Shown here: positions 1 to 8,482 of the stretch, one piece after another
Position numbering within the stretch: the stretch's first letter is position 1
Layout of the letters: the number at the start of each line of letters is the position of its first letter
NCBI GenBank assembly: GCA_017434885.1
Contig: JAFSGE010000005.1
Location: forward strand, 124,001-188,000
Direction of reading: 5' to 3'
DNA: 64,000 bases
Source of the DNA: Lachnospiraceae bacterium
Lineage (GTDB): Bacteria; Bacillota; Clostridia; Lachnospirales; Lachnospiraceae
The notes under the pieces: generated by a model
Databases searched by the model: none
Told to the model about the DNA's origin: nothing
What the model saw: only the letters and a program-made list of their open reading frames with translations
Position numbers and translations under genes: made by a program

Positions 1-532
1 CTTTTGTGGTCAGAACGGACAATTCTCTTGTAGGATCCAGATTCAATTCCACGGTATATTTGCCCTCGGAATCATATTTGTCAATGGCGGCCTGCAAAAG
101 CTGCTGTACTTCCCCTTTATTGGCAAGATTTACCATAAAATCATTGATTTTCACAACATAAGAGCGGTTCATGGTTTCTCTTACATTATCCGCCATTACC
201 ATAGCCATATTGGAAATCACCACTTCAGGCTTGTCCACTTCTCCCCAAAGCACTTCGCTTCCCTGCACCTCAAGTTCAGTCTCCACAAGTACCAGCTCTG
301 TGGTGTCAAGGGCCAGCTGCTTTCTGGCAGCTTTTACATAGTCTTCCGCCTCTTTCTCGCTTTCCACCGTACCTACCTTGACGCCATTTAAAAATACCGT
401 AAACATATTATCTCCGGTATTTTCAAAAGCTACGTACGAAGGCAGAAAAAAGATACTGACAATTACTGCCAGTACTGCTATTTTAATTTTTCTTATTCTT
501 AGTCTTTTATAGTAACAGGTAATAAACTTCAT
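1..532 (-). CDS. N-terminal part of a secreted or membrane-anchored cell-wall protein (possible M23/G5-type peptidase), cut by window edge
   Basis: The reading frame is open from an ATG at 532 to the window edge, giving 177 residues. It begins MKFITCYYKRLRIRKIKIAV, a basic stretch followed by a hydrophobic segment at about residues 16-34, so it has a signal peptide or membrane anchor. The next part contains FTVFLNGVKVGTVES and a KEAEDYV stretch. This resembles the N-terminal region of Lachnospiraceae cell-wall proteins that carry LysM, G5 and M23 peptidase domains further downstream. No catalytic domain lies inside the window, so the peptidase assignment is inference from N-terminal style only. 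Confidence 0.6.
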   Translation of the reverse strand, partial: MKFITCYYKRLRIRKIKIAVLAVIVSIFFLPSYVAFENTGDNMFTVFLNGVKVGTVESEKEAEDYVKAARKQLALDTTELVLVETELEVQGSEVLWGEVDKPEVVISNMAMVMADNVRETMNRSYVVKINDFMVNLANKGEVQQLLQAAIDKYDSEGKYTVELNLDPTRELSVLTTK

Positions 533-638
533 TTCTAACAAACCATACCTTATTTGTAACAATTTCGTAACAAAAATATTCTATCAGCAAATGTTTTTCT
601 TGTAAAGAGTCTGTTCGCTTCATATTGCAGTTTCCATA

Positions 639-668
639 TTGAAGTTATCCGATGTTTTTTGATACAAT
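639..668 (+). promoter_or_regulatory. promoter of dinB
   Basis: TTGAAG at 639-644 and TACAAT at 663-668 are separated by 18 bp, ending 42 bp before the dinB start codon. No LexA-type operator was recognised beside it. Confidence 0.55.
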
Positions 669-710
669 AAAGGCATAGCAAAACAACACTTATTCGGAAA
701 GGAGAAGGGC

Positions 711-1985
711 ATGTCACGGATTATTTTTCATATTGATGTTAATTCAGCATACCTTAGCTGGAGTGCCCTTTCTTTGTTAGAACAGGGAAGCGATACCGAC
801 CTTCGGGAAATTCCCTCCATTATCGGCGGTGATATGGAAATGCGGCACGGTGTTGTTCTCGCTAAATCCATTCCTGCCAAAAAATACGGAATTGTCACGG
901 GAGAACCCATTGTTAATGCCATGCGCAAATGTCCCGGCCTTACCATCCAGTCTCCCGACCATTCCCTTTATCATGAAAAAAGCCGCATGCTTATGGATTT
1001 TCTTTCCCGCATTTGTCCTGATATTGAACAGGTCAGCGTAGACGAGTGCTATATGGATTATACACCTATCAGCCACCGCTACCCTTCTCCTACAGATGCG
1101 GCAAACCTTATCAAAAATCAGGTTCGGGAGCAGTTTGGCTTTACCGTAAACATCGGCATTTCCGACTGCAAATTGCTTGCCAAAATGGCTTCCGATTTTC
1201 AGAAACCGGACAAAGTACATACTTTATTTTCTTATGAAATCAAAGACAAACTTTGGCCACTCCCGGTTTCTTCTTTGTTTATGTGCGGAAAATCCAGTGT
1301 TCAGACGCTCCGCAAACTGGATATTCATACCATCGGCGACCTGGCAAATGCCGATAAACAGATATTGTCTGCACATTTAAAAAGTCACGGCATCACCCTT
1401 TGGGAATACGCAAACGGTATTGATGCATCTGCTGTGATATCTACTCCGCAGGAAGCCAAGGGCATCGGTAACTCAACCACCCTTTCCCATGATGTGACCT
1501 CGCGGGAGGAAGCGTTCAAAACTTTACTTTGGTTATCGGAATCCGTCGGAAAGCGCCTTCGGGAAGCCGGACAGAAGGCCGGAATGGTCAGCGTGGAAAT
1601 CAAATATAACAACTTCCGCTCTGTTTCCCATCAGACTACGCTGTTTTCTCCTTCCGATTCCACACAGCAGATTTACGAAACATCCTGTCATTTGTTTGAT
1701 GAACTTTGGTCTGAAACTCCGATTCGTCTTTTGGGCGTGCGAACTTCCAAACTGACTTCAGCAGACCAACCTTTGCAAATGAGCCTTTTTGATTACACGC
1801 AGGATTTTGCTGCCTCCTCAAAAACCGACACAAACTCTGACAACAAATCCACCCCGGCACCTTCCCGGCAAAAACTGGCAGCCTTGGACAAGGCCCTCGA
1901 CCGGATACGCCAAAAACACGGAGAACATGCTGTTGTACGCGGCAGCCTGTTATCAGGTGAAGGCACTATGCACTCTTCCGAGTAA
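711..1985 (+). CDS. dinB: Y-family DNA polymerase IV
   Basis: This is an error-prone translesion DNA polymerase that extends past damaged bases in the cytoplasm. The N-terminus HIDVNSAYLSWSA carries the first metal-binding aspartate, and SVDECYMDY near residue 110 is the SxDE catalytic motif of the family. Helix-hairpin-helix and little-finger regions follow, and the 424-residue length is normal for DinB/UmuC-like proteins of Clostridia. The tail after residue 360 is polar and low in complexity. A strong ribosome binding site (AAAGGAGAAGGGC) fixes the start. It is monocistronic, ending in a terminator shared with the convergent flavin reductase gene. Confidence 0.95.
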   Translation: MSRIIFHIDVNSAYLSWSALSLLEQGSDTDLREIPSIIGGDMEMRHGVVLAKSIPAKKYGIVTGEPIVNAMRKCPGLTIQSPDHSLYHEKSRMLMDFLSRICPDIEQVSVDECYMDYTPISHRYPSPTDAANLIKNQVREQFGFTVNIGISDCKLLAKMASDFQKPDKVHTLFSYEIKDKLWPLPVSSLFMCGKSSVQTLRKLDIHTIGDLANADKQILSAHLKSHGITLWEYANGIDASAVISTPQEAKGIGNSTTLSHDVTSREEAFKTLLWLSESVGKRLREAGQKAGMVSVEIKYNNFRSVSHQTTLFSPSDSTQQIYETSCHLFDELWSETPIRLLGVRTSKLTSADQPLQMSLFDYTQDFAASSKTDTNSDNKSTPAPSRQKLAALDKALDRIRQKHGEHAVVRGSLLSGEGTMHSSE

Positions 1986-2035
1986 CTTATTATTAACACG
2001 GCAAACTTCTTAAACCGCCTTATTTGGCATAAAAA

Positions 2036-2085
2036 TTGCGGATGCACCAATGTTTTCACATCGTGTATCCGCATCTTATTTTTGA
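2036..2085. terminator. terminator between convergent dinB and flavin reductase genes
   Basis: The arms GCGGATGCAC (2038-2047) and GTGTATCCGC (2063-2072) pair with one mismatch, followed by ATCTTATTTTT on the plus strand. It mainly serves dinB. Confidence 0.7.
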
Positions 2086-2089
2086 TTAT

Positions 2090-2713
2090 CTATTTTGATT
2101 TCTCTTTCCGTTGACTTTTACTTTGTTTTTTCTTTGCAGGTTTGCTCCCATTCTTCTTACGGACACTGTATCCAAAAGTCCCCAGTTCCTTTCCGAGGGA
2201 AAAGTATGTGCCGTGGGAATAAACCATGGGATGCGCCTTAGTCAATGAAAATTTCCCTTTTTCATCCATGTACGCTTCGTCTGCATGAACCGCAACCACC
2301 TCTGCAAGGAACATGTCATGGGTTCCCAGTTTAATGATTTCTTTGACCTTACACTCAATATTAACCGGGCTTTCTGCAAGTAAAGGTGCCGATACCTTGT
2401 CTGCCGCAACAGGCGTAAGCTTCATCTCTTTGAATTTATCCACGTCACGTCCGCTCTTTACGCCACAGTAGTCCGTAGCATAAGTCAGTTTCTCGGTAGT
2501 CAGATTAATTACATATTCTCCGGTTTCTTCTATCATATGGTAAGAATACCGCTCCGGACGCACTGAGATGGAAACCATCGCAGGGTCACTGCAAACCGTT
2601 CCTGCCCAAGCTACCGTAAATATATTTTGATTTCCCTGTTTATCCGCAACAGTTACCAAGACCGCCGGAAGCGGATACAGCATATTTCCGGGTTTCCAAC
2701 TTTGCTTTCCCAT
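2090..2713 (-). CDS. flavin reductase family protein (FMN-binding split barrel)
   Basis: The 207-residue protein opens with LYPLPAVLVTVADKQGNQN and continues with TVAWAGTVCSDPAMVSISV. These are typical of the flavin reductase-like FMN-binding split-barrel family, in which FMN is reduced by NAD(P)H or serves as a bound cofactor. The core ends near residue 180 (GTYFSLGKELGTFGYSVRKK). A lysine-rich tail (SKPAKKKQSKSQRKEKSK) follows, which is unusual for the family and may bind nucleic acid or a membrane surface; that role is a guess. The start lies 3 bp after the stop of the upstream coiled-coil gene, so the two are probably translationally coupled. The substrate cannot be read from sequence. 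Confidence 0.9.
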   Translation of the reverse strand: MGKQSWKPGNMLYPLPAVLVTVADKQGNQNIFTVAWAGTVCSDPAMVSISVRPERYSYHMIEETGEYVINLTTEKLTYATDYCGVKSGRDVDKFKEMKLTPVAADKVSAPLLAESPVNIECKVKEIIKLGTHDMFLAEVVAVHADEAYMDEKGKFSLTKAHPMVYSHGTYFSLGKELGTFGYSVRKKNGSKPAKKKQSKSQRKEKSK

Positions 2714-2716
2714 TGC

Positions 2717-3400
2717 TTAAAACCATCCTAAAATTCTGGCAATCGCAATCCCCAGATTTGCAAGGGTCAGAATCATGGTAATTGTCACAAAAGGCACGAT
2801 AATCTTATGACTCTTGGCTGCCCTTTCCTGGGCTTCCTTAATTTCGGCTGTCTGCTTCTCCAATTCCTCAATCATGGCAGCCTGCACATTACGATATACC
2901 TTTACATTGTCTGTATGTAAAAAGTCTTCCATATTTTTAAAGGAATTTTCCAGCTTGCTCTGCAATTCTGTCATTGTCTCAGTAATTGCTTCGAGATTGT
3001 CCGCATTCTCTTTAATCTCAGCAATCTTTGCAAGGCTCTCCGCAACCGTCTGGTTAATTCCCGCTATGGAAACGTCGGAAGTCTCTTTGATTCCTGCTAT
3101 GGAAGCATCGGAGGTTTGCTGTATCTTGGATACGGAAGTAGTTTCAATTTCTTCTACTGCTTTACCAAGCTTCTCACCTGCTTCGTCAGCAAGCTGTGCA
3201 ACCCCCTGTGCGCTCTCTATATTTTTCAAATTCAGTTTACGCATTTCCTGCAGACAGTCATCATATTTTCCCATCTGTTCCTTGAACAGTTCCATCTGTG
3301 TTTCCAGATTCTGCAGTTCTGCTGCATCAGCCGCTGAATTGGCACGTATCATATCCTGAGATGTCAGTTTCTGTGCAATCTTATCCATAAAATTATCCAT
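2717..3400 (-). CDS. tail-anchored coiled-coil protein of unknown function
   Basis: The 227-residue protein consists of a long predicted coiled coil rich in E, K, Q and A (about residues 20-185) and a C-terminal hydrophobic segment at about 203-224 (IIVPFVTITMILTLANLGIA). It should be anchored by its C-terminus with the coil in the cytoplasm. Around residues 90-120 a short unit resembling SIAGIKETSD repeats two to three times, in the style of methyl-accepting or LemA-like coils. A GGAGG ribosome binding site and a clear promoter precede it, and it is co-transcribed with the flavin reductase. I do not recognise a family. Confidence 0.8.
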   Translation of the reverse strand: MDNFMDKIAQKLTSQDMIRANSAADAAELQNLETQMELFKEQMGKYDDCLQEMRKLNLKNIESAQGVAQLADEAGEKLGKAVEEIETTSVSKIQQTSDASIAGIKETSDVSIAGINQTVAESLAKIAEIKENADNLEAITETMTELQSKLENSFKNMEDFLHTDNVKVYRNVQAAMIEELEKQTAEIKEAQERAAKSHKIIVPFVTITMILTLANLGIAIARILGWF

Positions 3401-3453
3401 TGTGAATTCCTCCGGTACTTTTATCCGTTCTTTTGGTCAACATTTCTATTGCT

Positions 3454-3482
3454 ATCTTATCACTTTTACGCCAAAATGACAA
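3454..3482 (-). promoter_or_regulatory. promoter of the coiled-coil/flavin reductase operon
   Basis: On the minus strand TTGTCA (3482-3477), a 17-bp spacer and TAAGAT (3459-3454) with an upstream TG (extended -10) lie 54 bp before the start codon. Confidence 0.65.
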
Positions 3483-3728
3483 TGCATTATCTTCTTTGTG
3501 CAATCTGCACAATTTTATTTCGCTATTTTTGTTTTCATTGGTGCTATTAACAACATTTTTACATGATGTTCACAATTTGTTCATATTTCTGCGCTATAAT
3601 AAATTTAAATTAAAGAACGGCTACGTAATGTTTTTCATTACACATATAGATAAATTTTTTCATAATAGCCCGGGTGCAGAAATGTATCCGGGCACTCCTC
3701 ATTTTTCAGGACACAATCATTACTGCAA
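3483..3728. other. non-coding stretch with one GC-rich hairpin
   Basis: This AT-rich spacer lies between two minus-strand transcription units. The only clear structure is a hairpin at 3668-3693 (GCCCGG paired with CCGGGC). An open frame crosses the stretch on the plus strand but has no ribosome binding site and a composition typical of random AT-rich DNA, so I do not call it a gene. Confidence 0.4.
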
Positions 3729-3791
3729 AAATAAAAAAGGAAAGTAATGAACGATGCAGGTTACCTTGCAATCGGACATTTTCTTTCCTCT
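3729..3791 (-). terminator. terminator of the alarmone synthetase gene
   Basis: On the minus strand a two-part stem (AGGAAAG paired with CTTTCC, and an inner stem around GGTAACC) is followed by TTTTTTATTTTT. It begins just after the stop codon of the synthetase gene. Confidence 0.65.
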
Positions 3792-3797
3792 TTAACT

Positions 3798-4439
3798 CTA
3801 ATCTTCCTTTGCACTAAATGCCTGCACCTCATCATTCAGTGAAAGCATTCTTTTATCCAGTTCTGAAATCATTTCCGAACACCGAAGCAGCTCTTTCTTT
3901 ATATGTTCCGGCGCATTTCCCTCAAACTTATAATTAATCTTATGCTCCAGACTTGCCCAGAAATCCATGGCTACTGTACGAATCTGAATTTCAACCTTGG
4001 TATCCACTGTTCTGTCAGATAAATTAACCGGCACCGTTACCAGCATATGATAGCTTTTGTATCCGCTGGGTTTCGGATTCACAATGTAATCCTTGATGGA
4101 AATAATCTTAATGTCGCTTTGATTTCCAATCATTTCCGCAATCTGATAAATATCTGATGTAAAGGAGCAGATTACACGGATTCCGGCAATATCATTGACA
4201 TACTGAATCATATTTTCAATAGTAGATTCGTATCCCCGCTTCTTAAGCTTTTTGACAATACTTTCCGATGTTTTAATTCTGGATTTGATATGTTCAATCG
4301 GATTGTATCTGTGAACATGATGAAATTCATCATTTAAAATTTCAAGCTTGGTCGATATCTGTTTCAATGCCGAATTGTATATTAATATGACTTCTTTCCA
4401 ATTATCCACATCGCTTTCACGCGCTGCCCTAAGTTCCAT
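3798..4439 (-). CDS. small alarmone synthetase (RelA/SpoT synthetase domain, RelQ/YjbM type)
   Basis: The 213-residue protein makes (p)ppGpp by transferring pyrophosphate from ATP to GDP or GTP. It contains only the synthetase domain: RIKTSESIVKKLKKRG, then DIAGIRVICSF, GYKSYHMLVTVP and EIQIRTVAMDFWASLEH, which are the substrate and metal motifs of RelA/SpoT enzymes. There is no HD hydrolase, TGS or ACT domain, and the length matches stand-alone RelQ/RelP proteins. The C-terminal helix with SEMISELDKRM resembles the oligomerisation helix of RelQ. An AAGGTGG site precedes the ATG. It is monocistronic. Confidence 0.92.
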   Translation of the reverse strand: MELRAARESDVDNWKEVILIYNSALKQISTKLEILNDEFHHVHRYNPIEHIKSRIKTSESIVKKLKKRGYESTIENMIQYVNDIAGIRVICSFTSDIYQIAEMIGNQSDIKIISIKDYIVNPKPSGYKSYHMLVTVPVNLSDRTVDTKVEIQIRTVAMDFWASLEHKINYKFEGNAPEHIKKELLRCSEMISELDKRMLSLNDEVQAFSAKED

Positions 4440-4491
4440 TACTATACCACCTTAATTTATGTATTTCCCTTCTTCTTTTCTACCCCTTTTT

Positions 4492-4520
4492 ATTTTACCA
4501 CAAATCCCCCAAAATGTATA
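4492..4520 (-). promoter_or_regulatory. promoter of the alarmone synthetase gene
   Basis: Minus-strand TATACA (4520-4515), a 17-bp spacer and TAAAAT (4497-4492) lie 52 bp upstream of the start. The -35 is a weak match. Confidence 0.45.
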
Positions 4521-4672
4521 CTTTCCACAATTTTTTAATCATTTTTTAATTTTTATTGTTTATATTCTCTCGCGAAACGCGCTTTCCTTTTATGTATATG
4601 CCTCTTTTCCATTTTTTATTACTGCAATTTTTCATTTTCTGTGGTATGATTCTGTAAAAGGAGGATACACCT

Positions 4673-4939
4673 ATGTTCAGAATGTGGGGCAAGGTCTTTC
4701 AGGATAACCATTTGATAAAAGACGCTGTCATCTGCAATGACTCATCGGACACCAGAACTCACAAGGTTTTTCAGGCAATAGACGAAATCTGTTACCAATT
4801 TGATTTAGGAAAGCCCATTTGGCTCGATGCCACCATTGCCGAATTTAAGAGACATGACAAAGCACGGTTTTATCAGGACAATTTTATTGAAAGCATTGAT
4901 TTTGACTATTTGGAAATCCATGTAATCGAAGAAGATTAA
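4673..4939 (+). CDS. conserved-looking small hypothetical protein
   Basis: The 88-residue soluble protein begins MFRMWGKVFQDNHLIKD. It is acidic (ending HVIEED), has no signal peptide or membrane segment, and contains a basic patch FKRHDKARFYQDNF near residue 65. A perfect AAAAGGAGG site lies 8 bp before the ATG, an extended -10 (TG then TATGAT at 4645-4650) lies upstream, and a very strong terminator follows, so it is a genuine stand-alone gene. I do not recognise a characterised family; such proteins occur widely in Lachnospiraceae as uncharacterised proteins. Confidence 0.8.
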   Translation: MFRMWGKVFQDNHLIKDAVICNDSSDTRTHKVFQAIDEICYQFDLGKPIWLDATIAEFKRHDKARFYQDNFIESIDFDYLEIHVIEED

Positions 4940-4982
4940 AAGTTCGCTTACGAAAATTCACTTTCGCAAGCGAACTTTTTCT
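4938..4982 (+). terminator. strong terminator of the 88-residue gene
   Basis: A 17-bp stem with one mismatch (AAGTTCGCTT against AAGCGAACTT, extended by CGAAA/TTTCG) closes on a short loop and is followed by TTTTTCTTATT. Confidence 0.85.
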
Positions 4983-5009
4983 TATTATAAAAATTTTGTA
5001 TAAAAACAT

Positions 5010-5038
5010 TTGACAGGCGAAATAATATGTTGTAGTAT
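5010..5038 (+). promoter_or_regulatory. promoter of the PAQR/haemolysin III gene
   Basis: A consensus TTGACA, a 17-bp spacer and TAGTAT are followed, in the leader, by a near-perfect inverted repeat GTAGTTTTCAAAACTAT (5055-5072) that could act as an operator or RNA hairpin before the GGAGG site. Confidence 0.75.
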
Positions 5039-5102
5039 CAATGTATGTTCACGTAGTTTTCAAAACTATGTGTAGAGTTTTTTATTTCAGGAGGCACATT
5101 TT

Positions 5103-5753
5103 ATGCAGATTACAATTCGTGAACCCGGCAGTGCTATCACACATTATATCGCCATGATGATGGCTGTTGTTGCCGCAACACCACTTTTGATAAAAGCAGC
5201 TCTCTCTGCAGAAGCTGTTGCCCTGCCGGCTATGGCAATCTTTATGTTAAGTATGGTTCTTTTATACGGGGCAAGTGCTGCCTATCATTCCGTCAATTTA
5301 AGCGGCAAGGCATTGAAACGTTTCCGTAAACTGGACCACATGATGATTTTTGTATTGATTGCCGGTTCTTATACACCGGTATGCTTAATTATTCTGGACG
5401 GTTCCTTAGGCTATACTCTCTTTGCCGTAGTATGGGGCATTGCTCTCTTCGGTATGATTCTTAAGGCATTTTGGGTGACTTGTCCGAAGTGGTTTTCTTC
5501 CCTTCTCTATATTTCCATGGGTTGGGTTTGCCTTGGCGTTTTCGGCACCCTTTGGGACGCCCTGCCTCACGCTGCTTTCTTATGGCTTCTGGTCGGCGGC
5601 ATTTTTTATACCGTTGGCGGTGTCATTTATGCTTTAAAAATTCCGGTATTCGGCAACCGCTTTCAATATTTCCGTGCTCATGAACTGTTTCATGTATTTG
5701 TCATGGCAGGCAGTGTGTGTCACTTCATCTTTATGTATAATTATGTTGCATAA
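5103..5753 (+). CDS. PAQR / haemolysin III family membrane protein
   Basis: The 216-residue protein has about seven hydrophobic segments and the zinc-site residues of the family: SAAYHSV near residue 60, RKLDHMMIF near residue 80, and FHVFVMAGSVCHF near the C-terminus. Bacterial members (YqfA, haemolysin III) are integral membrane proteins thought to be zinc-dependent hydrolase-like enzymes linked to membrane energetics; the haemolysin name does not establish a toxin role. A GGAGG site fixes the start. The gene has its own consensus promoter and a bidirectional terminator shared with galE. Confidence 0.9.
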   Translation: MQITIREPGSAITHYIAMMMAVVAATPLLIKAALSAEAVALPAMAIFMLSMVLLYGASAAYHSVNLSGKALKRFRKLDHMMIFVLIAGSYTPVCLIILDGSLGYTLFAVVWGIALFGMILKAFWVTCPKWFSSLLYISMGWVCLGVFGTLWDALPHAAFLWLLVGGIFYTVGGVIYALKIPVFGNRFQYFRAHELFHVFVMAGSVCHFIFMYNYVA

Positions 5754-5787
5754 TACGCAAAAACATCTTTTATACCCCATGTACCAC

Positions 5788-5826
5788 AAAAGCTGCCGCG
5801 CATTTGCGCGACAGCTTTTATTTTTT
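5788..5826. terminator. bidirectional terminator between PAQR gene and galE
   Basis: AAAAGCTG and CAGCTTTT frame an inner CGCGCA/TGCGCG stem. T-rich tails lie on both strands. Confidence 0.8.
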
Positions 5827-5829
5827 GGA

Positions 5830-6846
5830 TTAATCCTCGTAACCGTTAGGATTGTTGCTTTGCCAGTTCCAGGAATCAGCACACATTTCTTTGATGCCGT
5901 ATTGAGCTTCCCAGCCAAGCTCCTCTTTTGCCTTGGTGGCATCGGAATAACAGGTTGCAATATCACCGGGACGTCTGTCCTTAATCACGTAAGGCACCTT
6001 TACTCCCGTTGCTTCTTCAAAGTTTTTCACAATATCAAGTACACTGTATCCCATACCTGTACCCAGATTGTAAACGCAAAGTCCTGCTTTTTCTTCTATC
6101 TTCTTTAATGCTTTTACATGTCCGATTGCAAGATCCACTACATGAATATAATCACGCACGCCGGTTCCGTCCGGTGTGTCATAATCATTACCGAACACAC
6201 CAAGTTCTTTGAGCTTTCCTACCGCAACCTGTGTCACATAGGGCATCAGATTGTTGGGAATACCGTTAGGGTTTTCTCCGATGGTACCGCTTTTATGGGC
6301 TCCGATAGGATTAAAGTAACGAAGCAGAATCACATTCCATTCAGGGTCAGCCTTCTGCATATCGCTTAAAATCTGTTCAAGCATCGACTTAGTCCATCCG
6401 TAAGGATTGGTGCACTGTCCCTTAGGGCATTCTTCTGTAATGGGTATCATAGCCGGGTCACCGTATACGGTTGCAGAGGAAGAGAAAATAATATTCTTCA
6501 CACCATGCTTTCTCATCACATCTACCAAAGTAAGGGTACCTGCGATATTGTTTTCGTAGTATTCCCATGGCTTTGCCACTGATTCGCCCACTGCCTTCAG
6601 TCCTGCAAAATGTATACAGGAATCAATTTTCTCTTTGTTAAAAATCTCATTCAGTGCTTCTCTGTCAAGAATGTCTGCTTCATAGAACGTAACCTTCTTA
6701 CCGGTAATCGCTTCCACTCTCTCCAAACTCTTTTTACTTGAATTGCTTAAATTATCAAGAACTACCACATCATAACCTGCATTTTGTAATTCCACCACTG
6801 TATGGCTGCCGATATAACCGGCTCCGCCTGTAACTAAAATTGCCAT
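5830..6846 (-). CDS. galE: UDP-glucose 4-epimerase
   Basis: This cytoplasmic extended short-chain dehydrogenase interconverts UDP-glucose and UDP-galactose with bound NAD. I see the nucleotide-binding GGAGYIGSH at the N-terminus, the catalytic SSSATVYG and YGWTK (YxxxK), and the GalE-specific RYFNPIGAH and [17 protein letters not shown]. The start is placed at MAILVTGG because ACGGAGGTAAC sits just before it; that gives 338 residues, the usual length. Directly upstream on the same strand lies the UDP-sugar pyrophosphorylase, but galE has its own promoter, so the two may be regulated separately. It probably supplies UDP-Gal for the surface glycans encoded further along. Confidence 0.96.
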   Translation of the reverse strand: MAILVTGGAGYIGSHTVVELQNAGYDVVVLDNLSNSSKKSLERVEAITGKKVTFYEADILDREALNEIFNKEKIDSCIHFAGLKAVGESVAKPWEYYENNIAGTLTLVDVMRKHGVKNIIFSSSATVYGDPAMIPITEECPKGQCTNPYGWTKSMLEQILSDMQKADPEWNVILLRYFNPIGAHKSGTIGENPNGIPNNLMPYVTQVAVGKLKELGVFGNDYDTPDGTGVRDYIHVVDLAIGHVKALKKIEEKAGLCVYNLGTGMGYSVLDIVKNFEEATGVKVPYVIKDRRPGDIATCYSDATKAKEELGWEAQYGIKEMCADSWNWQSNNPNGYED

Positions 6847-6879
6847 TTTGTTACCTCCGTTCCTTGTCATTTACACTCA

Positions 6880-6909
6880 CATTGTAACAATGTACAAGTA
6901 TATTCACAA
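6880..6909 (-). promoter_or_regulatory. galE promoter with a palindromic operator over the -10
   Basis: Minus-strand TTGTGA (6909-6904), a 17-bp spacer and TACAAT (6886-6881). A perfect inverted repeat ACATTGT-A-ACAATGT (6880-6894) covers the -10, which suggests a repressor site. Confidence 0.65.
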
Positions 6910-6945
6910 GTCTGCAATGTTACCCAAACCTGTCGAAATGTTAGA

Positions 6946-8172
6946 TTAGAGTACAATTCCATTCTCCTTGCAAAGTGCCTGCGCACTTTCCACCGAATCC
7001 ACACCTGTCTTGTTTTTAATCGGAGCAAACTCTTTATTTCTCTCCACCTCGAAGGGAAGACAACTGTCAAGTTCATGAATCATATCAAGCACAAGCTGTT
7101 CAAACTTATATCCGTTAGGTTCCTCAGGCTTCACTGTTTCTCCGTTTTCATTCAAATAAGGAATCTTCTTCTCTACAATGTGCAAAGGCAGCTTTTGCTC
7201 CCTGATTTTTTCCAAATCAGAAACCTTAAATAAATAATTTAAAATTACGCCAAAATAATATGCGGGGTCTCCGTTTTCATCTTTGGCATTGGCAAGTTCC
7301 TCAGTAAGTTCATAGTACTCAATAATGGAAGGTTTTCCGTCTTCTAAACACATCACTCCTACCTTCTCATCAGGCGCACATTTGCGCACCACCTTGGAGC
7401 CACAGGCACAATCTTTAGCAATCACTGCCCCAACAAAACATGGGTCCGCAATACGCTGCAGCACATTGTCCACCGCAAACACATTCAGCCACTCCACACC
7501 GTCAGCCATCGCCTTCTGCGCTACTCCCCACTTATACATCGAAGAATACCATCCGCCGTTTCCGTTGGGTGAAGTAGAAATTTTCCACTTTTCTTCCATG
7601 TATACCTTACCTTCATAATCAGATGCGGGTGCCATTTCCTGCATAAAAAAGGTAATGTAGTCACTGTTATATCCGAAATATTTGTGTTCCTTCAAAAAGT
7701 TCACTGTAGCTTCATGGTTCTTGTCACTGGTCATTACATAAAGCGGTATCCAACTTTCTGCCTGTTTCACCACATCCATCAAATTTTCAATCAGCCTCTG
7801 GAAAATATACACATCCTTGGTAATTCCTATATTGTACATACCTTTCGGGTCATCAGAACCAAGTCTTGTTCCCATTCCTCCCGCAAGAAGCACTGCTCCT
7901 ACCTTGCCTGCTTTGACAGCTTTCAGTCCGAGAGCCGTAAACTCTGCTTTCTTTTCTTCTATTTCAGATAACTGCATTGCCGCAAGGGGAGAAATTTCTC
8001 CTCTTCCTTCATCCTTCTTCTCATCTTTGCAAGAAGAAAGCATAGAAAAATCGGTATCGGCAATCTGTGCCAGCAGTTCCTGTTTCTGCTCATCATTTAA
8101 CTCATCATAATATGCAAGAACATGTTCCTGTCCGTACTGTTTCAGCTTTGATAATGCTTCCTGATAATTCAT
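6946..8172 (-). CDS. UDPGP-type uridylyltransferase (UDP-glucose or UDP-HexNAc pyrophosphorylase)
   Basis: The 408-residue cytoplasmic enzyme joins UTP and a sugar 1-phosphate to give a UDP-sugar and pyrophosphate. The signature LAGGMGTRLGSDDPKGMY near residue 95 is the nucleotide-binding loop of the eukaryotic-like UDPGP/UAP family, distinct from bacterial GalU. The glycine-rich SPNGNGGWYSSMYK and a later GVMCLEDGKPSIIEYYEL are also family features. Whether the substrate is Glc-1-P, GlcNAc-1-P or GalNAc-1-P cannot be decided from sequence. The gene sits upstream of galE, fitting UDP-hexose supply. It has its own promoter. Confidence 0.9.
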   Translation of the reverse strand: MNYQEALSKLKQYGQEHVLAYYDELNDEQKQELLAQIADTDFSMLSSCKDEKKDEGRGEISPLAAMQLSEIEEKKAEFTALGLKAVKAGKVGAVLLAGGMGTRLGSDDPKGMYNIGITKDVYIFQRLIENLMDVVKQAESWIPLYVMTSDKNHEATVNFLKEHKYFGYNSDYITFFMQEMAPASDYEGKVYMEEKWKISTSPNGNGGWYSSMYKWGVAQKAMADGVEWLNVFAVDNVLQRIADPCFVGAVIAKDCACGSKVVRKCAPDEKVGVMCLEDGKPSIIEYYELTEELANAKDENGDPAYYFGVILNYLFKVSDLEKIREQKLPLHIVEKKIPYLNENGETVKPEEPNGYKFEQLVLDMIHELDSCLPFEVERNKEFAPIKNKTGVDSVESAQALCKENGIVL

Positions 8173-8229
8173 TACAATACCTCCGTATCATTCCCTTTAT
8201 TCCCGTCAGTTTTTCCTTCTGACCCTTTC

Positions 8230-8258
8230 ATTATAAAGTGATTCCCACAAATATGCAA
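8230..8258 (-). promoter_or_regulatory. promoter of the UDP-sugar pyrophosphorylase gene
   Basis: Minus-strand TTGCAT (8258-8253), a 17-bp spacer and a consensus TATAAT (8235-8230), 57 bp before the start codon. Confidence 0.7.
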
Positions 8259-8350
8259 CACGGTCTTCCCCTTGCCTTTACACTCTCGCCCTTCCTTTAC
8301 CACCGTCCATGCCATTTACCTTGCCCGGTAAAAATACAATATAAAGAAAG

Positions 8351-8405
8351 CGTTAATGTGATGTTAACCCCCCGTTAAGACAACGTAAAACTCTCGTTAA
8401 GGAAT
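8351..8405 (+). promoter_or_regulatory. five-fold direct repeat at 11-bp period, candidate PhoP/PhoB box
   Basis: The unit cGTTAA starts at 8351, 8362 (TGTTAA), 8373, 8384 (degenerate CGTAAA) and 8395, an exact 11-bp period over five units. The reverse complement is TTAACG, close to the TTAACA repeats bound by Firmicutes PhoP, an OmpR/PhoB-family regulator, which also recur every 11 bp. An extended -10 (TG at 8437, TAAAAT at 8440-8445) lies about 35 bp downstream, ahead of the small membrane protein gene. The divergent pyrophosphorylase promoter is about 90 bp away on the other side. The regulator's identity is inferred from repeat geometry. Confidence 0.7.
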
Positions 8406-8482
8406 TTCCTTTTCTCTTTTTCCCTTTCCCACAGACTGCTAAAATGACTTTGCAAAAATAAAATTTAAGAGGTATGGCAAAT

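Noticed and set aside
3433..3747. Plus-strand open frame of 104 codons in an intergenic region
   Set aside because: No ribosome binding site, composition typical of translated AT-rich spacer, and it runs through a GC hairpin and the terminator of the opposite gene.
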